From NCBI RefSeq assembly GCF_000621665.1, contig NZ_JHXQ01000002.1, positions 186,001 to 250,000 on the forward strand: a DNA stretch of 64,000 nucleotides, given 5' to 3'. Below are positions 17,426 through 26,783 of the stretch, piece after piece. How positions within the stretch are numbered: position 1 is the stretch's first letter; every line of letters begins with the position of its first letter. Source of the stretch: Allorhizobium undicola ORS 992 = ATCC 700741 (GTDB lineage Bacteria; Pseudomonadota; Alphaproteobacteria; Rhizobiales; Rhizobiaceae). A program made the position numbers and the translations under genes. The notes below the pieces were generated by a model. The model was given only the letters and a program-made list of their open reading frames with translations, ran no database searches and was not told where the DNA came from.

Positions 17426-17963
17426 GGGATGAAGTCCTTCCCTTGAGTTTCATAAAGCGCGCCGCCCTGAGCGCAGCGCATGGATCGCCCGCAAAAAGGG
17501 GCGGATCGGAAGTCCGATAACGGGGAAAGAACATCTACACCCGGTGGTATAGCCACCATGACCACAGTCTTGCGGTCCTACACGATCAGTCCAGTCTCCG
17601 GGATCATAATGCCCGAACGCGGCGATTCATACAGGAAGAGGTTTGTTCCGGCAAGCGCAACATGCGATTTCACTGTGCCGAACTGCGACGCCGAAGAGCT
17701 TGAAGCGCTATCACAAGATGTTGAATAGGCTTCATCATTTCAAAATAACCAGAAAATCCGCCCTTGTGGGTGAAACCTGTCGCGAGGATGAACGTTACCC
17801 TCAGCGGAAATTCATGGAGCCGGATTTAAGCCGGTTTCAAGGTGAGGATGGTTGCGCGAATCGCGCAAGCACCTCTCCGGATGGTTGTTCCAGCAGCCGG
17901 GTGCGCAGTCCGCCGCCACGGCTGAAATCGAAACCACGAACCGAATACGGTTCAGGAGGAAAC

Positions 17964-18215
17964 ATGAAGAAGTTTATCGCTGCTTGCCTCATCGGTCTGG
18001 GCTGCATTGCCGCCACGGCCGCTCCCAGTGCCGCCCAGGGCGTGTCCGTGACGGTTTCGGATGGCCAGTATTATCGCCATGGTCCTGCCTACCGACATCA
18101 TCACCATGAAGAGCGCCGCGCCTGGCGCCAAACCCGCACGCGTTGCTGGACCAAGACTGAACGCTACCGTCATCGTGGCGAGGTCGTCATTCGCAAGACC
18201 CGTGTCTGCCGCTAA
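17964..18215 (+). CDS. Small secreted basic protein, unknown function
   Basis: An 83-residue protein with a clear signal peptide (MKKFIAACLIGLGCIAATAAPSAA, cut after AxA). The mature part is ~60 residues, His/Arg-rich (RHHHHEERRAWRQ) with two cysteines (RCWTKTER and the final VCR). A textbook AGGAGG site fixes the start at 17964; the frame is open upstream but without similarity or a ribosome-binding site. Similar short periplasmic proteins are frequent in Rhizobiales. Metal binding through the histidines is possible but unproven. Confidence 0.7.
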   Translation: MKKFIAACLIGLGCIAATAAPSAAQGVSVTVSDGQYYRHGPAYRHHHHEERRAWRQTRTRCWTKTERYRHRGEVVIRKTRVCR

Positions 18216-18234
18216 TCTGAACTCATCCTTGAAA

Positions 18235-18261
18235 GATTCCCCTGTCCATAGCAGGGGAATC
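18235..18261. terminator. Hairpin after the small secreted protein gene
   Basis: GATTCCCCTG (18235-18244) pairs perfectly with CAGGGGAATC (18252-18261). There is no long T-run, so termination is likely but not certain. Confidence 0.5.
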
Positions 18262-18532
18262 GCATATTAGAATAAAATATTGATCGTATGGTGTAAATTG
18301 ATCCATTGATCCCTGGAATGGAGGGTTCGTATCTTTGGCTCGATTCCGGATCCGCGTGCTATAAATATCTATTATCACTCAACAGTGTCGGTTCACTGCT
18401 GTGGGTTTGAGCGGACTCAGCAAGCGCAGTGACAAAGCCCCGTCCCTGCAACTGGTGAACATTTGGGCAGCGGATCAGCTCAAGACCATCGGAAAAGCAC
18501 CTGAGCACTTCCGGTGAACACGGGTTCACTTG

Positions 18533-18603
18533 GAATGCTCTAACTCCTTGTTTCGGCGCATTTCCGGATGCAAAACCGACTACACTTTTGCCGGAAATGC
18601 ATC
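18533..18603. repeat. REP-like palindromic repeat (family A)
   Basis: GCATTTCCGG ... CCGGAAATGC palindrome with an AAAACCGACTACACTTTTG core, the same family as at 36102 and 57897. It is preceded by GCTCTAACTCCTTGTTT, a diverged form of the linker in the 45603 repeat. It sits in a 480-base gene-free gap (18216-18696). Confidence 0.65.
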
Positions 18604-18669
18604 AAGGGGAGATATCCGGCAGAGCAGAGAGGGGCAAACTGGCGCAAAGCCATTGCGTCGTATACTGCA
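18604..18669. repeat. Decayed half-copy of the MITE at 3960-4205
   Basis: This stretch follows the right half of the 3960-4205 element with scattered substitutions: AAGGGGAGAT, GGCAGAGCAGAGAGGGG, then GGCGC and the end GCGTCGTATACTGCA against GCGTCGTGTACTGTG. No left half is visible. Confidence 0.6.
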
Positions 18670-18696
18670 CCGTCTGTTTTAACGGGAACGATATCG

Positions 18697-19533
18697 TCAA
18701 ACATCCTGCTGCTGTTCTAGCGCCTTGGCGTCTTGCCACAACTCTTCCATGCGTGCGAGTGTAGCGCCTTCGAGCGCTTCACCGTTTCGCTCAAGATTTT
18801 CTTCTATATGCCGGAATCGTCTGCGGAATTTTGTGTTCGTGCCGCGCAGCGCCTGTTCGGGATCCGCCTTGACATGGCGACCGATATTGACGAGTGCGAA
18901 AATCAGGTCTCCAAGCTCGTCCTTTATGCGCTCGTGCTTCTTTTCAGCCAGTGCCTCGCGCAATTCGGCGATTTCCTCTTCGATCTTGTCGAGAATAGGT
19001 TCCGCCGCATTCCAATCGAAGCCGACTTTTGCCGCTTGCTCCTGAAGTTTGAGTGCTTCGGTGAGGGCTGGAAAACTGCGCTGCACCTGGCCCAGCAGAC
19101 CGTGCTTGTCATCGCGCGCAATGCCGCGCGCGGCGCGGCGGGCGGTGCGCTCGCGTTTTTCCTGCTGTTTGATCGCGTCCCATTGTGCCTTGACCGTTTC
19201 GGGCGTGTCGGCCTCGGAGCGGTCAAACACATGCGGATGGCGGCGGATCATCTTGGCTGTGATTGCCTCCACCACATCGCCAAAGCTGAACAGGCCCTGC
19301 TCCTCGGCCATTTGCGCATGGAACACCACTTGCAGCAGAAGATCGCCCAGTTCCTCGCAAAGATCGTCGGGATCGTTGCGCTCTATGGCATCGGCAACCT
19401 CATAGGCCTCCTCGATCGTGTAGGGCTTGATGCTCTCGAAGGTCTGTTGCACGTCCCAGGGGCAGCCGGTTTCGGGCTGGCGCAGCGCGGCCATGATTTC
19501 GATCAGCCGTCCAATATCTTTCGAAGGCTTCAT
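18697..19533 (-). CDS. mazG: Nucleoside triphosphate pyrophosphohydrolase MazG
   Basis: A 278-residue protein with two all-alpha MazG domains. The first carries CPWDVQQTFESIKPYTIEEAYEVADAIE and DLCEELGDLLLQVVFHAQMAEE, the ExxE-EExD Mg2+-binding helices; the second repeats KIEEEIAELREAL and KDELGDLIFALVNIGRH. It hydrolyses NTPs and dNTPs to monophosphates and pyrophosphate, cleaning the nucleotide pool. The ATG at 19533 has GAAAGG upstream; an in-frame start at 19554 lies within the upstream gene's 3' end. Confidence 0.95.
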   Translation of the reverse strand: MKPSKDIGRLIEIMAALRQPETGCPWDVQQTFESIKPYTIEEAYEVADAIERNDPDDLCEELGDLLLQVVFHAQMAEEQGLFSFGDVVEAITAKMIRRHPHVFDRSEADTPETVKAQWDAIKQQEKRERTARRAARGIARDDKHGLLGQVQRSFPALTEALKLQEQAAKVGFDWNAAEPILDKIEEEIAELREALAEKKHERIKDELGDLIFALVNIGRHVKADPEQALRGTNTKFRRRFRHIEENLERNGEALEGATLARMEELWQDAKALEQQQDV

Positions 19534-19550
19534 TTGCCTTTCGCCCTTTC

Positions 19551-20138
19551 TCAATTGAGGGGTATGTCGTTGTCGCTCTTGCCGGATTGGTAGCGGGCGG
19601 AAAGATCGCCATATCGGGCACGAATGCGCTCTGCCTGCACCATCAACGCCTGTCTTTCACTGTCATCGGCCAGTTCGATCATGTCGTTGAGCCAGAAGCT
19701 GTGCCAGAAGGCGTTTTGCTTGCGATAGCCGCCGGGTTCCAACCCGAAAACCTCTTTCAGAATTTTCAGGTCATGAGGAATGGCAAAAGCATCCCGGCTG
19801 TCTTCATGGCTGAAGAAAAAGTAGAAATTATCGAAGCCTGCCCAGGTGATTGCCGACATGCACATGGTGCAAGGTTCATGGGTAGAGAGAAAAATCAGGT
19901 CGGAAGGCCTGGGGCGATCTGCCATTTCGTAGAATCGCTTCAGCGTATGCACTTCGCCGTGCCATAGCGGGTTTTCCAGCTCGTTGTTGGTTTCTGCCAG
20001 CACAAGAGACAGGTCCGACTTCCTGAGAAGCGCCGCACCGAAGATCTTGTTTCCGGCGGCGACACCCTGTTCCGTCAGGGGTATAATGTCCTTTTCCATG
20101 ACCTCGAGAAGGCGGGCAGTCAGGCTTGTTTCGCTCAC
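19551..20138 (-). CDS. Nucleoside/nucleotide deaminase family protein
   Basis: A 195-residue member of the cytidine deaminase-like fold. The zinc site is visible as H60-A/G-E62 in WHGEVHTL and C90-x2-C93 in EPCTMCMSAITWAG. The motif order matches guanine, tRNA-adenosine or cytosine deaminase relatives, but the long C-terminal extension (FYFFFSHEDSRDAFAIPHDL ... FWHSFWLND) is not that of TadA. Substrate unknown. The start is GTG at 20138 with GGAG upstream. mazG follows 17 bases downstream, suggesting a shared nucleotide-pool role. Confidence 0.75.
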   Translation of the reverse strand: MSETSLTARLLEVMEKDIIPLTEQGVAAGNKIFGAALLRKSDLSLVLAETNNELENPLWHGEVHTLKRFYEMADRPRPSDLIFLSTHEPCTMCMSAITWAGFDNFYFFFSHEDSRDAFAIPHDLKILKEVFGLEPGGYRKQNAFWHSFWLNDMIELADDSERQALMVQAERIRARYGDLSARYQSGKSDNDIPLN

Positions 20139-20319
20139 GGGGCGGGCTCCTTGTCGTGGATGTTTCTTTTAACCGCGCCAGTGGCCGGATTGCAAACGAC
20201 GACGTTCAAAGGATGGGTGGCTTTTGCTCATTGGGGCGGTGTACGAGCAAAGAAATGCGCGCCATCGCCAGCCTTCGCATTTCTGTTTCTTTTAAAATCA
20301 TGCTTTACTGACGATACTT

Positions 20320-21783
20320 ATGTCAAAGAGGTGCGATTTGGTGTTGCAGGATCAGGACAAATTGTCGGTATTTCCGGCCTTCTTTCGCGTCGTGGGCGCG
20401 AAGGTTGCTGTGTTTGGCGATGGCGATGAGGCTTATGCCAAGGCGCGCCTGCTGCGCAATACCTGTGCCGAAATCACCGCTTTCGCCCCTGCGCCTGAGG
20501 CTGACTATGCCGCCTTCCTGTCGCGCGAGGCCATTGCAATCGATTCGCGGCCTTTCTGTCCCGAGCTGCTTGAGGGCTGCTCACTGGTCTTTGGTGCCAC
20601 CGGCGACAATGCGAAGGATCGCGCCATCGTCGAAGCGGCACGGGCGTTGAAGATCCCGGCCAATGCCGTGGATCAGCCTGATTACTGCGATTTCTATACG
20701 CCAGCCCTGGTCAATCGTGCGCCTGTGGCTGTGGCCATCGGCACGGAAGGGGTGGGGCCGGTATTGGCCCAGATGATCCGCGCCGACGTTGATCGCCTCC
20801 TGCCGCCTTCGCTGGGCAGGCTTGGTCGGCTTGCCAATTCCTACCGGGCGGCGGTTGAAAAGCTGGTGCCACGCGGTGCCCCCCGCAGGCTTTATTGGCG
20901 GTCTTTTTTCAAGGGCAAGGTTGCCGATGCCGTGGAAGCGGGCGACGTAAGTGCTGCCCGCCGTGAAGCGACCCGGCTCTTGAAAGGCGTTGTCGCGGAA
21001 AAGCAGGAAGGCCGGATTTTTCTGGTGGGCGCTGGGCCGGGGGCCGAAGATTTGCTGACATTGCGGGCCCATCGCTTGATGATGGAAGCCGATGTCATCG
21101 TGTATGATGCTTTGGTGCCGCAGGCGGTTGTCGATATGGGGCGGCGTGATGCCGAGCGCATTTCTGTGGGCAAGCGCAAGGGCTGTCATTCCAAATCGCA
21201 AAGCGAGATCAATGCCCTTCTGGTCGAGTTGGGCCAGGCCGGCAAGCGGGTGGTGCGGCTGAAATCCGGTGATCCGCTGGTGTTCGGGCGGGCCGGTGAA
21301 GAGATGTCTGTGCTGCGCGATGCGGGCATTGCCTATGAGATCGTGCCGGGCATCACGTCGGCGCTCGCTGCGGCGGCGGATTTTGAATTGCCGCTGACGC
21401 TGCGCGGCGTTTCGTCCTCGCTGGTCTTCACCACCGGCCATGATCTGCATGGCGATGTTTTGCCGGATTGGGCGCGTCTTGCTCTTTCCGGCGCAACGGT
21501 TGCGGTTTATATGGGCCGCAGTGTCGCGGCGTCGGTGGCGGAGCGTTTGATGCAGGGCGGGCTTGCGCCCGATACCACGGTTGCCGTGGTGGAAAATGCC
21601 GGTCGCGCCAGCCGCACGCTGCTGCATGGCACGCTGGAGGAACTGCCGGGGCTCGAGCATCGCGAAGAGCTTAAAGGGCCCGTAATGGTCATTATCGGCG
21701 ATGCGGTGGCGGGCGCGAATTTTGCCTTGTCGCAGCCGCTTCGCATGGCGGCGAATGCCGCCCAGGAAACAGTGAGGGTTTAA
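20320..21783 (+). CDS. cysG: Siroheme synthase (trifunctional CysG)
   Basis: A 487-residue fusion. Residues ~1-210 form the precorrin-2 dehydrogenase/ferrochelatase part (VVGAKVAVFGDGDEAYAKARLL NAD-binding, LVFGATGD, ANAVDQPDYCDFYTPA). Residues ~215-470 form the uroporphyrinogen-III C-methyltransferase (GRIFLVGAGPGAEDLLTLRAHRLM, VRLKSGDPLVFGRAGEE, YEIVPGITSALAAAA). The product supplies siroheme to the CysI protein two genes downstream, and its precorrin-2 can feed cobalamin synthesis. The ATG at 20320 is listed, but a GTG at 20341 with AGAGG upstream is a credible alternative. Confidence 0.95.
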   Translation: MSKRCDLVLQDQDKLSVFPAFFRVVGAKVAVFGDGDEAYAKARLLRNTCAEITAFAPAPEADYAAFLSREAIAIDSRPFCPELLEGCSLVFGATGDNAKDRAIVEAARALKIPANAVDQPDYCDFYTPALVNRAPVAVAIGTEGVGPVLAQMIRADVDRLLPPSLGRLGRLANSYRAAVEKLVPRGAPRRLYWRSFFKGKVADAVEAGDVSAARREATRLLKGVVAEKQEGRIFLVGAGPGAEDLLTLRAHRLMMEADVIVYDALVPQAVVDMGRRDAERISVGKRKGCHSKSQSEINALLVELGQAGKRVVRLKSGDPLVFGRAGEEMSVLRDAGIAYEIVPGITSALAAAADFELPLTLRGVSSSLVFTTGHDLHGDVLPDWARLALSGATVAVYMGRSVAASVAERLMQGGLAPDTTVAVVENAGRASRTLLHGTLEELPGLEHREELKGPVMVIIGDAVAGANFALSQPLRMAANAAQETVRV

Positions 21784-21785
21784 CC

Positions 21786-22100
21786 ATGGCTCAGAAAGTC
21801 TTGACTGCCAATCGCCTGCTCGATGGCATCGCCGTCTGGCTGGACGCCTCCGGCAACTGGACCGAAAATCTTCAGGACGCCTTCGTGGCCCGCCATGCGG
21901 AGGCCGTGGCGGCGCTGGAAGAGACCGGCAAGCGCGCCTTTGCCGACAATCTCGTGGTTGATGTGAATGTCGTGGATGTCGAGGAGAAGGATGGCAAGCT
22001 GTGGCCGCAGCGCCTGCGTGAACGCATCCGCGCCCTTGGCCCCACCATTGCCTATGCTGACGGATATGGCGCTGCCGATTCCGCTTTCGTTTCTGCCTGA
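21786..22100 (+). CDS. DUF2849 domain protein of the sulfite reductase operon
   Basis: A 104-residue soluble protein starting 2 bases after cysG and ending 8 bases before cysI. DUF2849 proteins are typically found in this position in Alphaproteobacteria; recognisable parts are TANRLLDGIAVWLDASGNWTE and RLRERIRALGPTIAY. The function is unknown; a role in siroheme insertion or reductase assembly is only inferred from position. Confidence 0.85.
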   Translation: MAQKVLTANRLLDGIAVWLDASGNWTENLQDAFVARHAEAVAALEETGKRAFADNLVVDVNVVDVEEKDGKLWPQRLRERIRALGPTIAYADGYGAADSAFVSA

Positions 22101-22108
22101 GGATTAGC

Positions 22109-23779
22109 ATGTATCGTTACGATGAGTTCGACCACGCCTTCGTTTCTGCCCGCGTGGAGCAGTTCCGCGATCAGGTAACGCGCCGTCTCGCCGGGGAGCT
22201 GGCTGAAGATGCCTTCAAGCCGCTGCGGTTGATGAATGGCGTTTACCTGCAATTGCACGCCTATATGCTGCGGGTGGCCATTCCCTATGGCACGCTGAAC
22301 GCCCGGCAGATGCGGATGCTGGCGCATGTCGCGCGCAGATATGACCGTGGCTATGGCCACTTCACGACGCGCCAGAACATCCAGTATAACTGGCCAGCGC
22401 TGAAGGATACGCCGGATATTCTCGCCGATCTCGCAAGCGTTGAAATGCACGCGATCCAGACGTCGGGTAACTGTATTCGTAACGTTACGGCAGACCATTT
22501 TGCCGGTGCAGCCCGCGATGAAGCCGCCGATCCGCGCCCTTACGCGGAAATTCTGCGGCAATGGTCGTCCGTGCATCCGGAGTTTTCCTTCCTTCCGCGC
22601 AAGTTCAAGATTGCCGTGACGGGTGCGCCGCATGACCGCGCCGCCATTCAGGTGCATGACATCGGCCTGCAATTGAAAAAGGATGATGCCGGCAAGCTCG
22701 GCTTTGCGGTTTATGTTGGCGGCGGCCAGGGCCGCACGCCGATGATTGCCAAGAAGATTCGCGATTTCCTGCCGGAAGAGGATCTTCTGTCCTATGTCAC
22801 CGCCATCGTCCGCGTTTATAACCTGCATGGCCGCCGCGACAACAAGTACAAGGCACGTATCAAGATCCTCGTGCATGAAACCGGCACGGAGGAACTGACG
22901 CGGCAGGTGGAAGCTGAATTTGCCGAGTTGAAGGACAGCGTGTTGAAGCTGCCCGATGCCGATATTCGCGCCATCGAAAGCTATTTCGCGCCGCCGGAAC
23001 TTAGGGCACGGCCTGAAGGCTGGGAATTGCTGGCAAAGGCCAGGAAGGCTGATGCCGATTTTGCCACATGGGTAGATCAGAACGTCCAGCCGCACAAACA
23101 CCCCGATTATGGCATGGTGACGATTTCGCTCAAGCCGATCGGCGGCATTCCGGGCGATGCGTCGGATGTGCAGATGGAACTCGTGGCGGATCTTGCCGAG
23201 CGTTATGCTTTCGATGAAATCCGGGTCAGCCACGAGCAGAACCTCATTCTGCCGCATGTCGCGATGGCCGATCTCTATGCGCTTTATGAAAACCTCAAGA
23301 CCGCCAATCTGGTGACGGCCAATTCCAACCTGATCACGGACATCATTGCCTGTCCGGGGCTTGATTATTGCGCGCTGGCCAATGCCCGTTCCATTCCGGT
23401 GGCGCAGGCCATTTCGGAGCGCTTCGGTTCGCAGGCCCGTCAGGCGGAAATCGGTGAGCTGAAAATCAAGATTTCCGGCTGCATCAATGCCTGCGGCCAT
23501 CACCATGTCGGCCATATCGGCCTGCTGGGTGTGGAAAAGAAGGGTGCGGAACTCTATCAGATCACGCTTGGCGGGTCGGGCGATGAAAACTCCTCCATCG
23601 GGGAAATCATCGGCCGTGGTTTCGAGCCGGAAAAGGTAACGGATGCCGTGGAGACGGTGGTCGATACCTATCTCGGCCTGCGCCTGAACCCGGAAGAAAC
23701 CTTCCTGCAAGCCTATCGCCGCGTCGGGCCGAAGCCCTTCAAGGACGCGCTTTATGGCGCCGCTGCCGAAGCCGCCTGA
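22109..23779 (+). CDS. cysI: Sulfite reductase hemoprotein (nitrite/sulfite reductase family)
   Basis: A 556-residue siroheme/[4Fe-4S] reductase that reduces sulfite to sulfide with six electrons. The cluster ligands are C-x5-C in ACPGLDYC (near residue 414) and C-x3-C in GCINACGHH (near 456). Substrate-binding arginines are expected in the duplicated ferredoxin-like halves (YGHFTTRQNIQYNW and DEIRVSHEQNLIL). It lies between DUF2849 and DUF934 genes in a typical alphaproteobacterial sulfur operon; electrons may come from the ferredoxin/flavodoxin reductase encoded just downstream. Confidence 0.93.
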   Translation: MYRYDEFDHAFVSARVEQFRDQVTRRLAGELAEDAFKPLRLMNGVYLQLHAYMLRVAIPYGTLNARQMRMLAHVARRYDRGYGHFTTRQNIQYNWPALKDTPDILADLASVEMHAIQTSGNCIRNVTADHFAGAARDEAADPRPYAEILRQWSSVHPEFSFLPRKFKIAVTGAPHDRAAIQVHDIGLQLKKDDAGKLGFAVYVGGGQGRTPMIAKKIRDFLPEEDLLSYVTAIVRVYNLHGRRDNKYKARIKILVHETGTEELTRQVEAEFAELKDSVLKLPDADIRAIESYFAPPELRARPEGWELLAKARKADADFATWVDQNVQPHKHPDYGMVTISLKPIGGIPGDASDVQMELVADLAERYAFDEIRVSHEQNLILPHVAMADLYALYENLKTANLVTANSNLITDIIACPGLDYCALANARSIPVAQAISERFGSQARQAEIGELKIKISGCINACGHHHVGHIGLLGVEKKGAELYQITLGGSGDENSSIGEIIGRGFEPEKVTDAVETVVDTYLGLRLNPEETFLQAYRRVGPKPFKDALYGAAAEAA

Positions 23780-23789
23780 GGACAAGAGA

Positions 23790-24299
23790 ATGACCCGTAT
23801 CTGGAAAGAAAGCGGCTTTGCCGGGGATGACAACTGGATTATCGAGACCGACGAGGTGAAGGCTGCCGAAGGGCAAAGGCCGCTTCTGCCACTCGATGAA
23901 TTCCTGACCGCCGTGGCCGAAACCAATGAGGTCGGCCTCGGCGTTCTCATCAAGCCCGCCGATGACGTGACGAAACTTCATCCGCATCTCGACCGGATCG
24001 AACTGGTCGCAGTGCAGTTTCCTGCTTTTAACGATGGACGCGGCTTCAGCCATGCCTCGCTGCTGCGGGAGCGTCTCGGTTTTGCCGGTGAAGTGCGCGC
24101 CGTGGGCGACGTGCTGATCGATCAGGTGCCTTTGATGCTGCGCACCGGCTTCAGCAGTTTTGCCGTCACCAATGCGGTTGCGATCGAGCGGCTGGAAGAA
24201 GGCCGCCTGCCGGGTATTGCCAATCATTACCAGCCGACGGCGCGTGCGGCGGCGGAAGTGGAAGGCTATAGCTGGCGCCGCCGCACGGTGGCCGGATGA
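23790..24299 (+). CDS. DUF934 domain protein
   Basis: A 169-residue protein of the DUF934 family, usually next to sulfite reductase and APS reductase genes. Recognisable segments are VAVQFPAFNDGRGFSHASLLRERLGF and GDVLIDQVPLMLRTGFSSFAV. Function unknown; it is assumed to assist sulfur assimilation. The ATG at 23790 starts the conserved part and lies 10 bases after cysI. In many relatives cysH sits between cysI and this gene; here it is missing. Confidence 0.88.
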   Translation: MTRIWKESGFAGDDNWIIETDEVKAAEGQRPLLPLDEFLTAVAETNEVGLGVLIKPADDVTKLHPHLDRIELVAVQFPAFNDGRGFSHASLLRERLGFAGEVRAVGDVLIDQVPLMLRTGFSSFAVTNAVAIERLEEGRLPGIANHYQPTARAAAEVEGYSWRRRTVAG

Positions 24300-24473
24300 A
24301 CATATTGATGTCCGTGGATCTCTGTCCGTAACGAAACGGGTTTTCGGCCCCGCGTTCGATATGTGCCGGTTGCGAGGCTGGCCTGTCGTGCACGGGGTTT
24401 TTCTCGGCGCTTGTTGGATATATAGCTGCCGGGGAAAAGTGGCCGAAGACCGATATGCAAGGTTAGAACTTCG

Positions 24474-25286
24474 ATGAACGCTCCTGTGAAGACCGATCAA
24501 GCCGAACTCATCGTGCCGGAAGGCGTTTACGCCGAAACGGTGCTGAGCGTGACGCATTATACGGATCGCCTTTTCCGATTCCGCATGACCCGGCCGCAAG
24601 GTTTCCGCTTCCGCTCCGGCGAGTTTGCGATGATCGGCCTGATGGTCGAGGGAAAGCCGATTTACCGCGCCTATTCCATTGCCAGCCCCGCCTGGGACGA
24701 AGAGCTGGAATTTTTCTCCATCAAGGTGCCGAACGGGCCGCTGACCCAACATTTGCAGCGAATCCAACCCGGCGACAAGGTGCTGATGCGCAAAAAGCCC
24801 ACCGGCACGCTGGTGCTGGATGCACTGGTGCCCGGCAGGCGCCTCTACATGTTCTCGACCGGCACGGGCATTGCGCCCTTCGCCAGCCTGATCCGCGATC
24901 CGGAAACCTATGAGAAGTTCGAGGAAGTCATCCTCACCCATACCTGCCGTGAGGTGTCCGAGCTGAAATACGGCTTCGATCTCGTTAACGAGATCAAGCA
25001 GGACGAGATGCTGAGCGAAATCGTTGGCGACAAGCTGAAGCATTACGCCACCGTGACGCGAGAGGATTACCCCTTCCAGGGCCGCATCACCGACCTGATG
25101 GCCAATGGCAAGCTTTACGCCGATCTCGGCGTGCCGCCGCTCGATCCGTCGATTGACCGTGGCATGATCTGCGGCTCGGCAGCCATGCTGAAGGACACCA
25201 AGGAACTGCTGGAAAAGGCCGGCCTGACCGAAGGCGCCAACAACAAACCGGCAGAATTCGTCATCGAACGTGCCTTCGTAGGCTGA
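24474..25286 (+). CDS. fpr: Ferredoxin/flavodoxin-NADP+ reductase
   Basis: A 270-residue bacterial-type FNR. The FAD site is YRAYSIASP (RxYS motif) with the following IKVPNGPLTQHL. NADP binding is seen in LYMFSTGTGIAPFASLIRDPETY and RGMICGSAAMLKDTKELLEKAGL. The C-terminus EFVIERAFVG matches the subclass with a short aromatic-gly tail. It transfers electrons between NADPH and ferredoxin or flavodoxin, plausibly for sulfite reduction or oxidative stress. It is separated from DUF934 by 174 bases and so may have its own promoter. Confidence 0.93.
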   Translation: MNAPVKTDQAELIVPEGVYAETVLSVTHYTDRLFRFRMTRPQGFRFRSGEFAMIGLMVEGKPIYRAYSIASPAWDEELEFFSIKVPNGPLTQHLQRIQPGDKVLMRKKPTGTLVLDALVPGRRLYMFSTGTGIAPFASLIRDPETYEKFEEVILTHTCREVSELKYGFDLVNEIKQDEMLSEIVGDKLKHYATVTREDYPFQGRITDLMANGKLYADLGVPPLDPSIDRGMICGSAAMLKDTKELLEKAGLTEGANNKPAEFVIERAFVG

Positions 25287-25305
25287 TCTGATTTTATACC
25301 AATAG

Positions 25306-25346
25306 AAAAAAGGCCCGGAACGCGATCGTTCCGGGCCTTTTCTTTT
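25306..25346. terminator. Bidirectional terminator between fpr and tyrS
   Basis: AAAAAAGGCCCGGAACG / CGTTCCGGGCCTTTTCTTTT: long GC stem flanked by A- and T-runs, serving both converging genes. Confidence 0.9.
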
Positions 25347-25362
25347 CAGTCGGTCAAAATCC

Positions 25363-26619
25363 TCAGGCCGGGCGGACCAGAATGTGCTTCTTCTTTCCAA
25401 GCGAGAGCTTGATGACGCCGTCTGCCGTCACGTCGCCTGTGCCAATCGTGGCCCGCTCGTCGGATATGGGCTTGTCGTTGATCTTTACGGCACCGCCCTG
25501 CACATGGCGGCGGGCTTCTCCGTTGGAGGCGGCAAGACCTGCGCGCACGATCAGCGCCAGAAGGCCGAGGCCTGCGTCAAGTTCGCCTGCGGCCACCTCG
25601 ATGGACGGCAGGTTGTTTGCCAATGCGCCTTCCTCGAAGGTCTTGCGGGCGGTTTCGGCGGCTTGTTCGGCGGCGGCGCGGCCGTGCAGGATGGAGGTGA
25701 CTTCCGTTGCGAGGATTTTCTTTGCCTCGTTGATTTCCGACCCGCCGAGTGCGGCAAGGCGGGCAATCTCGTCCATCGGCATTTTGGTGAAGAGCTTGAG
25801 GAAGCGCTCGACATCGGCGTCCTCGGTATTGCGCCAATATTGCCAGAAATCATAGACGGGCAGCAGGTCGGCGTTCAACCACACGGCGCCGGAGGCGCTT
25901 TTGCCCATTTTCTGGCCAGATGAGGTGGTCAGCAGCGGCGCGGTCAGCGCGTAAAGCTGCGGCGTTTCCATGCGATGGCCAAGGTCGATGCCGTTGATGA
26001 TGTTGCCCCATTGGTCCGAGCCGCCCATTTGCAGGCGGCAGCCATAGCGCTTGTTCAACTCCACGAAGTCATAGGCCTGAAGGATCATGTAGTTGAATTC
26101 CAGGAAGGAAAGCGATTGTTCGCGATCCAGGCGCGTCTTGACGCTGTCGAAGGACAGCATCCGGTTGACCGAGAAAAAGCGGCCAACATCGCGCAGGAAT
26201 TCCAGATAGTTGAGCGAACGCAGCCATTCCGCATTGTTCAGCATCAGGGCGCCGCCCTTGGGGCCGTTGTCATAATCGAGATAGTGCGAGAAGCAGCGCT
26301 TGATCGAGGCGATGTTTTCCTCGATGGTTTCGACGGTCATCAGCTTGCGGGCTTCTTCCTTGAAGGAGGGATCGCCAACCATGCCCGTGCCGCCGCCCAT
26401 CAGCGAGATCGGCTGGTGGCCGGTCTGCTGGAACCAGTGCAACATCATGATCTGCATCAGGTGGCCGACATGCAGGCTGGAAGCCGTCGGGTCATAGCCG
26501 ATATAGGCTGTCACGCTTTCCTTCGAGAGGAGGTCGTCAAGCCCGGTTTCATCGGACATCTGGTGAATGAACCCACGCTCGGAAAGAATGTTCAGGAAAT
26601 CGGACTTGAACTTGGCCAT
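25363..26619 (-). CDS. tyrS: Tyrosyl-tRNA synthetase
   Basis: A 418-residue class I aminoacyl-tRNA synthetase. The HIGH-like motif is HVGHL (near residue 48) and the KMSKS-like motif is KMGKS (near 234). Tyrosine recognition is expected in [15 protein letters not shown] and [11 protein letters not shown]. The C-terminus is an S4-like RNA-binding domain ([23 protein letters not shown]). The start at 26619 (MAKFKSDF) matches the family; the frame is open to 26667. It is divergent from anmK. Confidence 0.97.
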   Translation of the reverse strand: MAKFKSDFLNILSERGFIHQMSDETGLDDLLSKESVTAYIGYDPTASSLHVGHLMQIMMLHWFQQTGHQPISLMGGGTGMVGDPSFKEEARKLMTVETIEENIASIKRCFSHYLDYDNGPKGGALMLNNAEWLRSLNYLEFLRDVGRFFSVNRMLSFDSVKTRLDREQSLSFLEFNYMILQAYDFVELNKRYGCRLQMGGSDQWGNIINGIDLGHRMETPQLYALTAPLLTTSSGQKMGKSASGAVWLNADLLPVYDFWQYWRNTEDADVERFLKLFTKMPMDEIARLAALGGSEINEAKKILATEVTSILHGRAAAEQAAETARKTFEEGALANNLPSIEVAAGELDAGLGLLALIVRAGLAASNGEARRHVQGGAVKINDKPISDERATIGTGDVTADGVIKLSLGKKKHILVRPA

Positions 26620-26783
26620 GACGCACACGCCTTCTGGTATTTTGGATTTTCCGGGCGGCTTTAGCATTGTTTTTTCACTTGTGCATCCATTTCATGGCAT
26701 GGCGCCGAACTTGCCGATGCGCAGGCATTTTCAATGCCCGTCGCAATCTGGCATCAATCGGCAGAGGCATTCTGGAGAATCGC

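Noticed and set aside
17426-17963. Frames between cspA and the small secreted protein gene (e.g. 17480-17728)
   Set aside because: No ribosome-binding site, no similarity and irregular codon use; more likely leader and promoter DNA.
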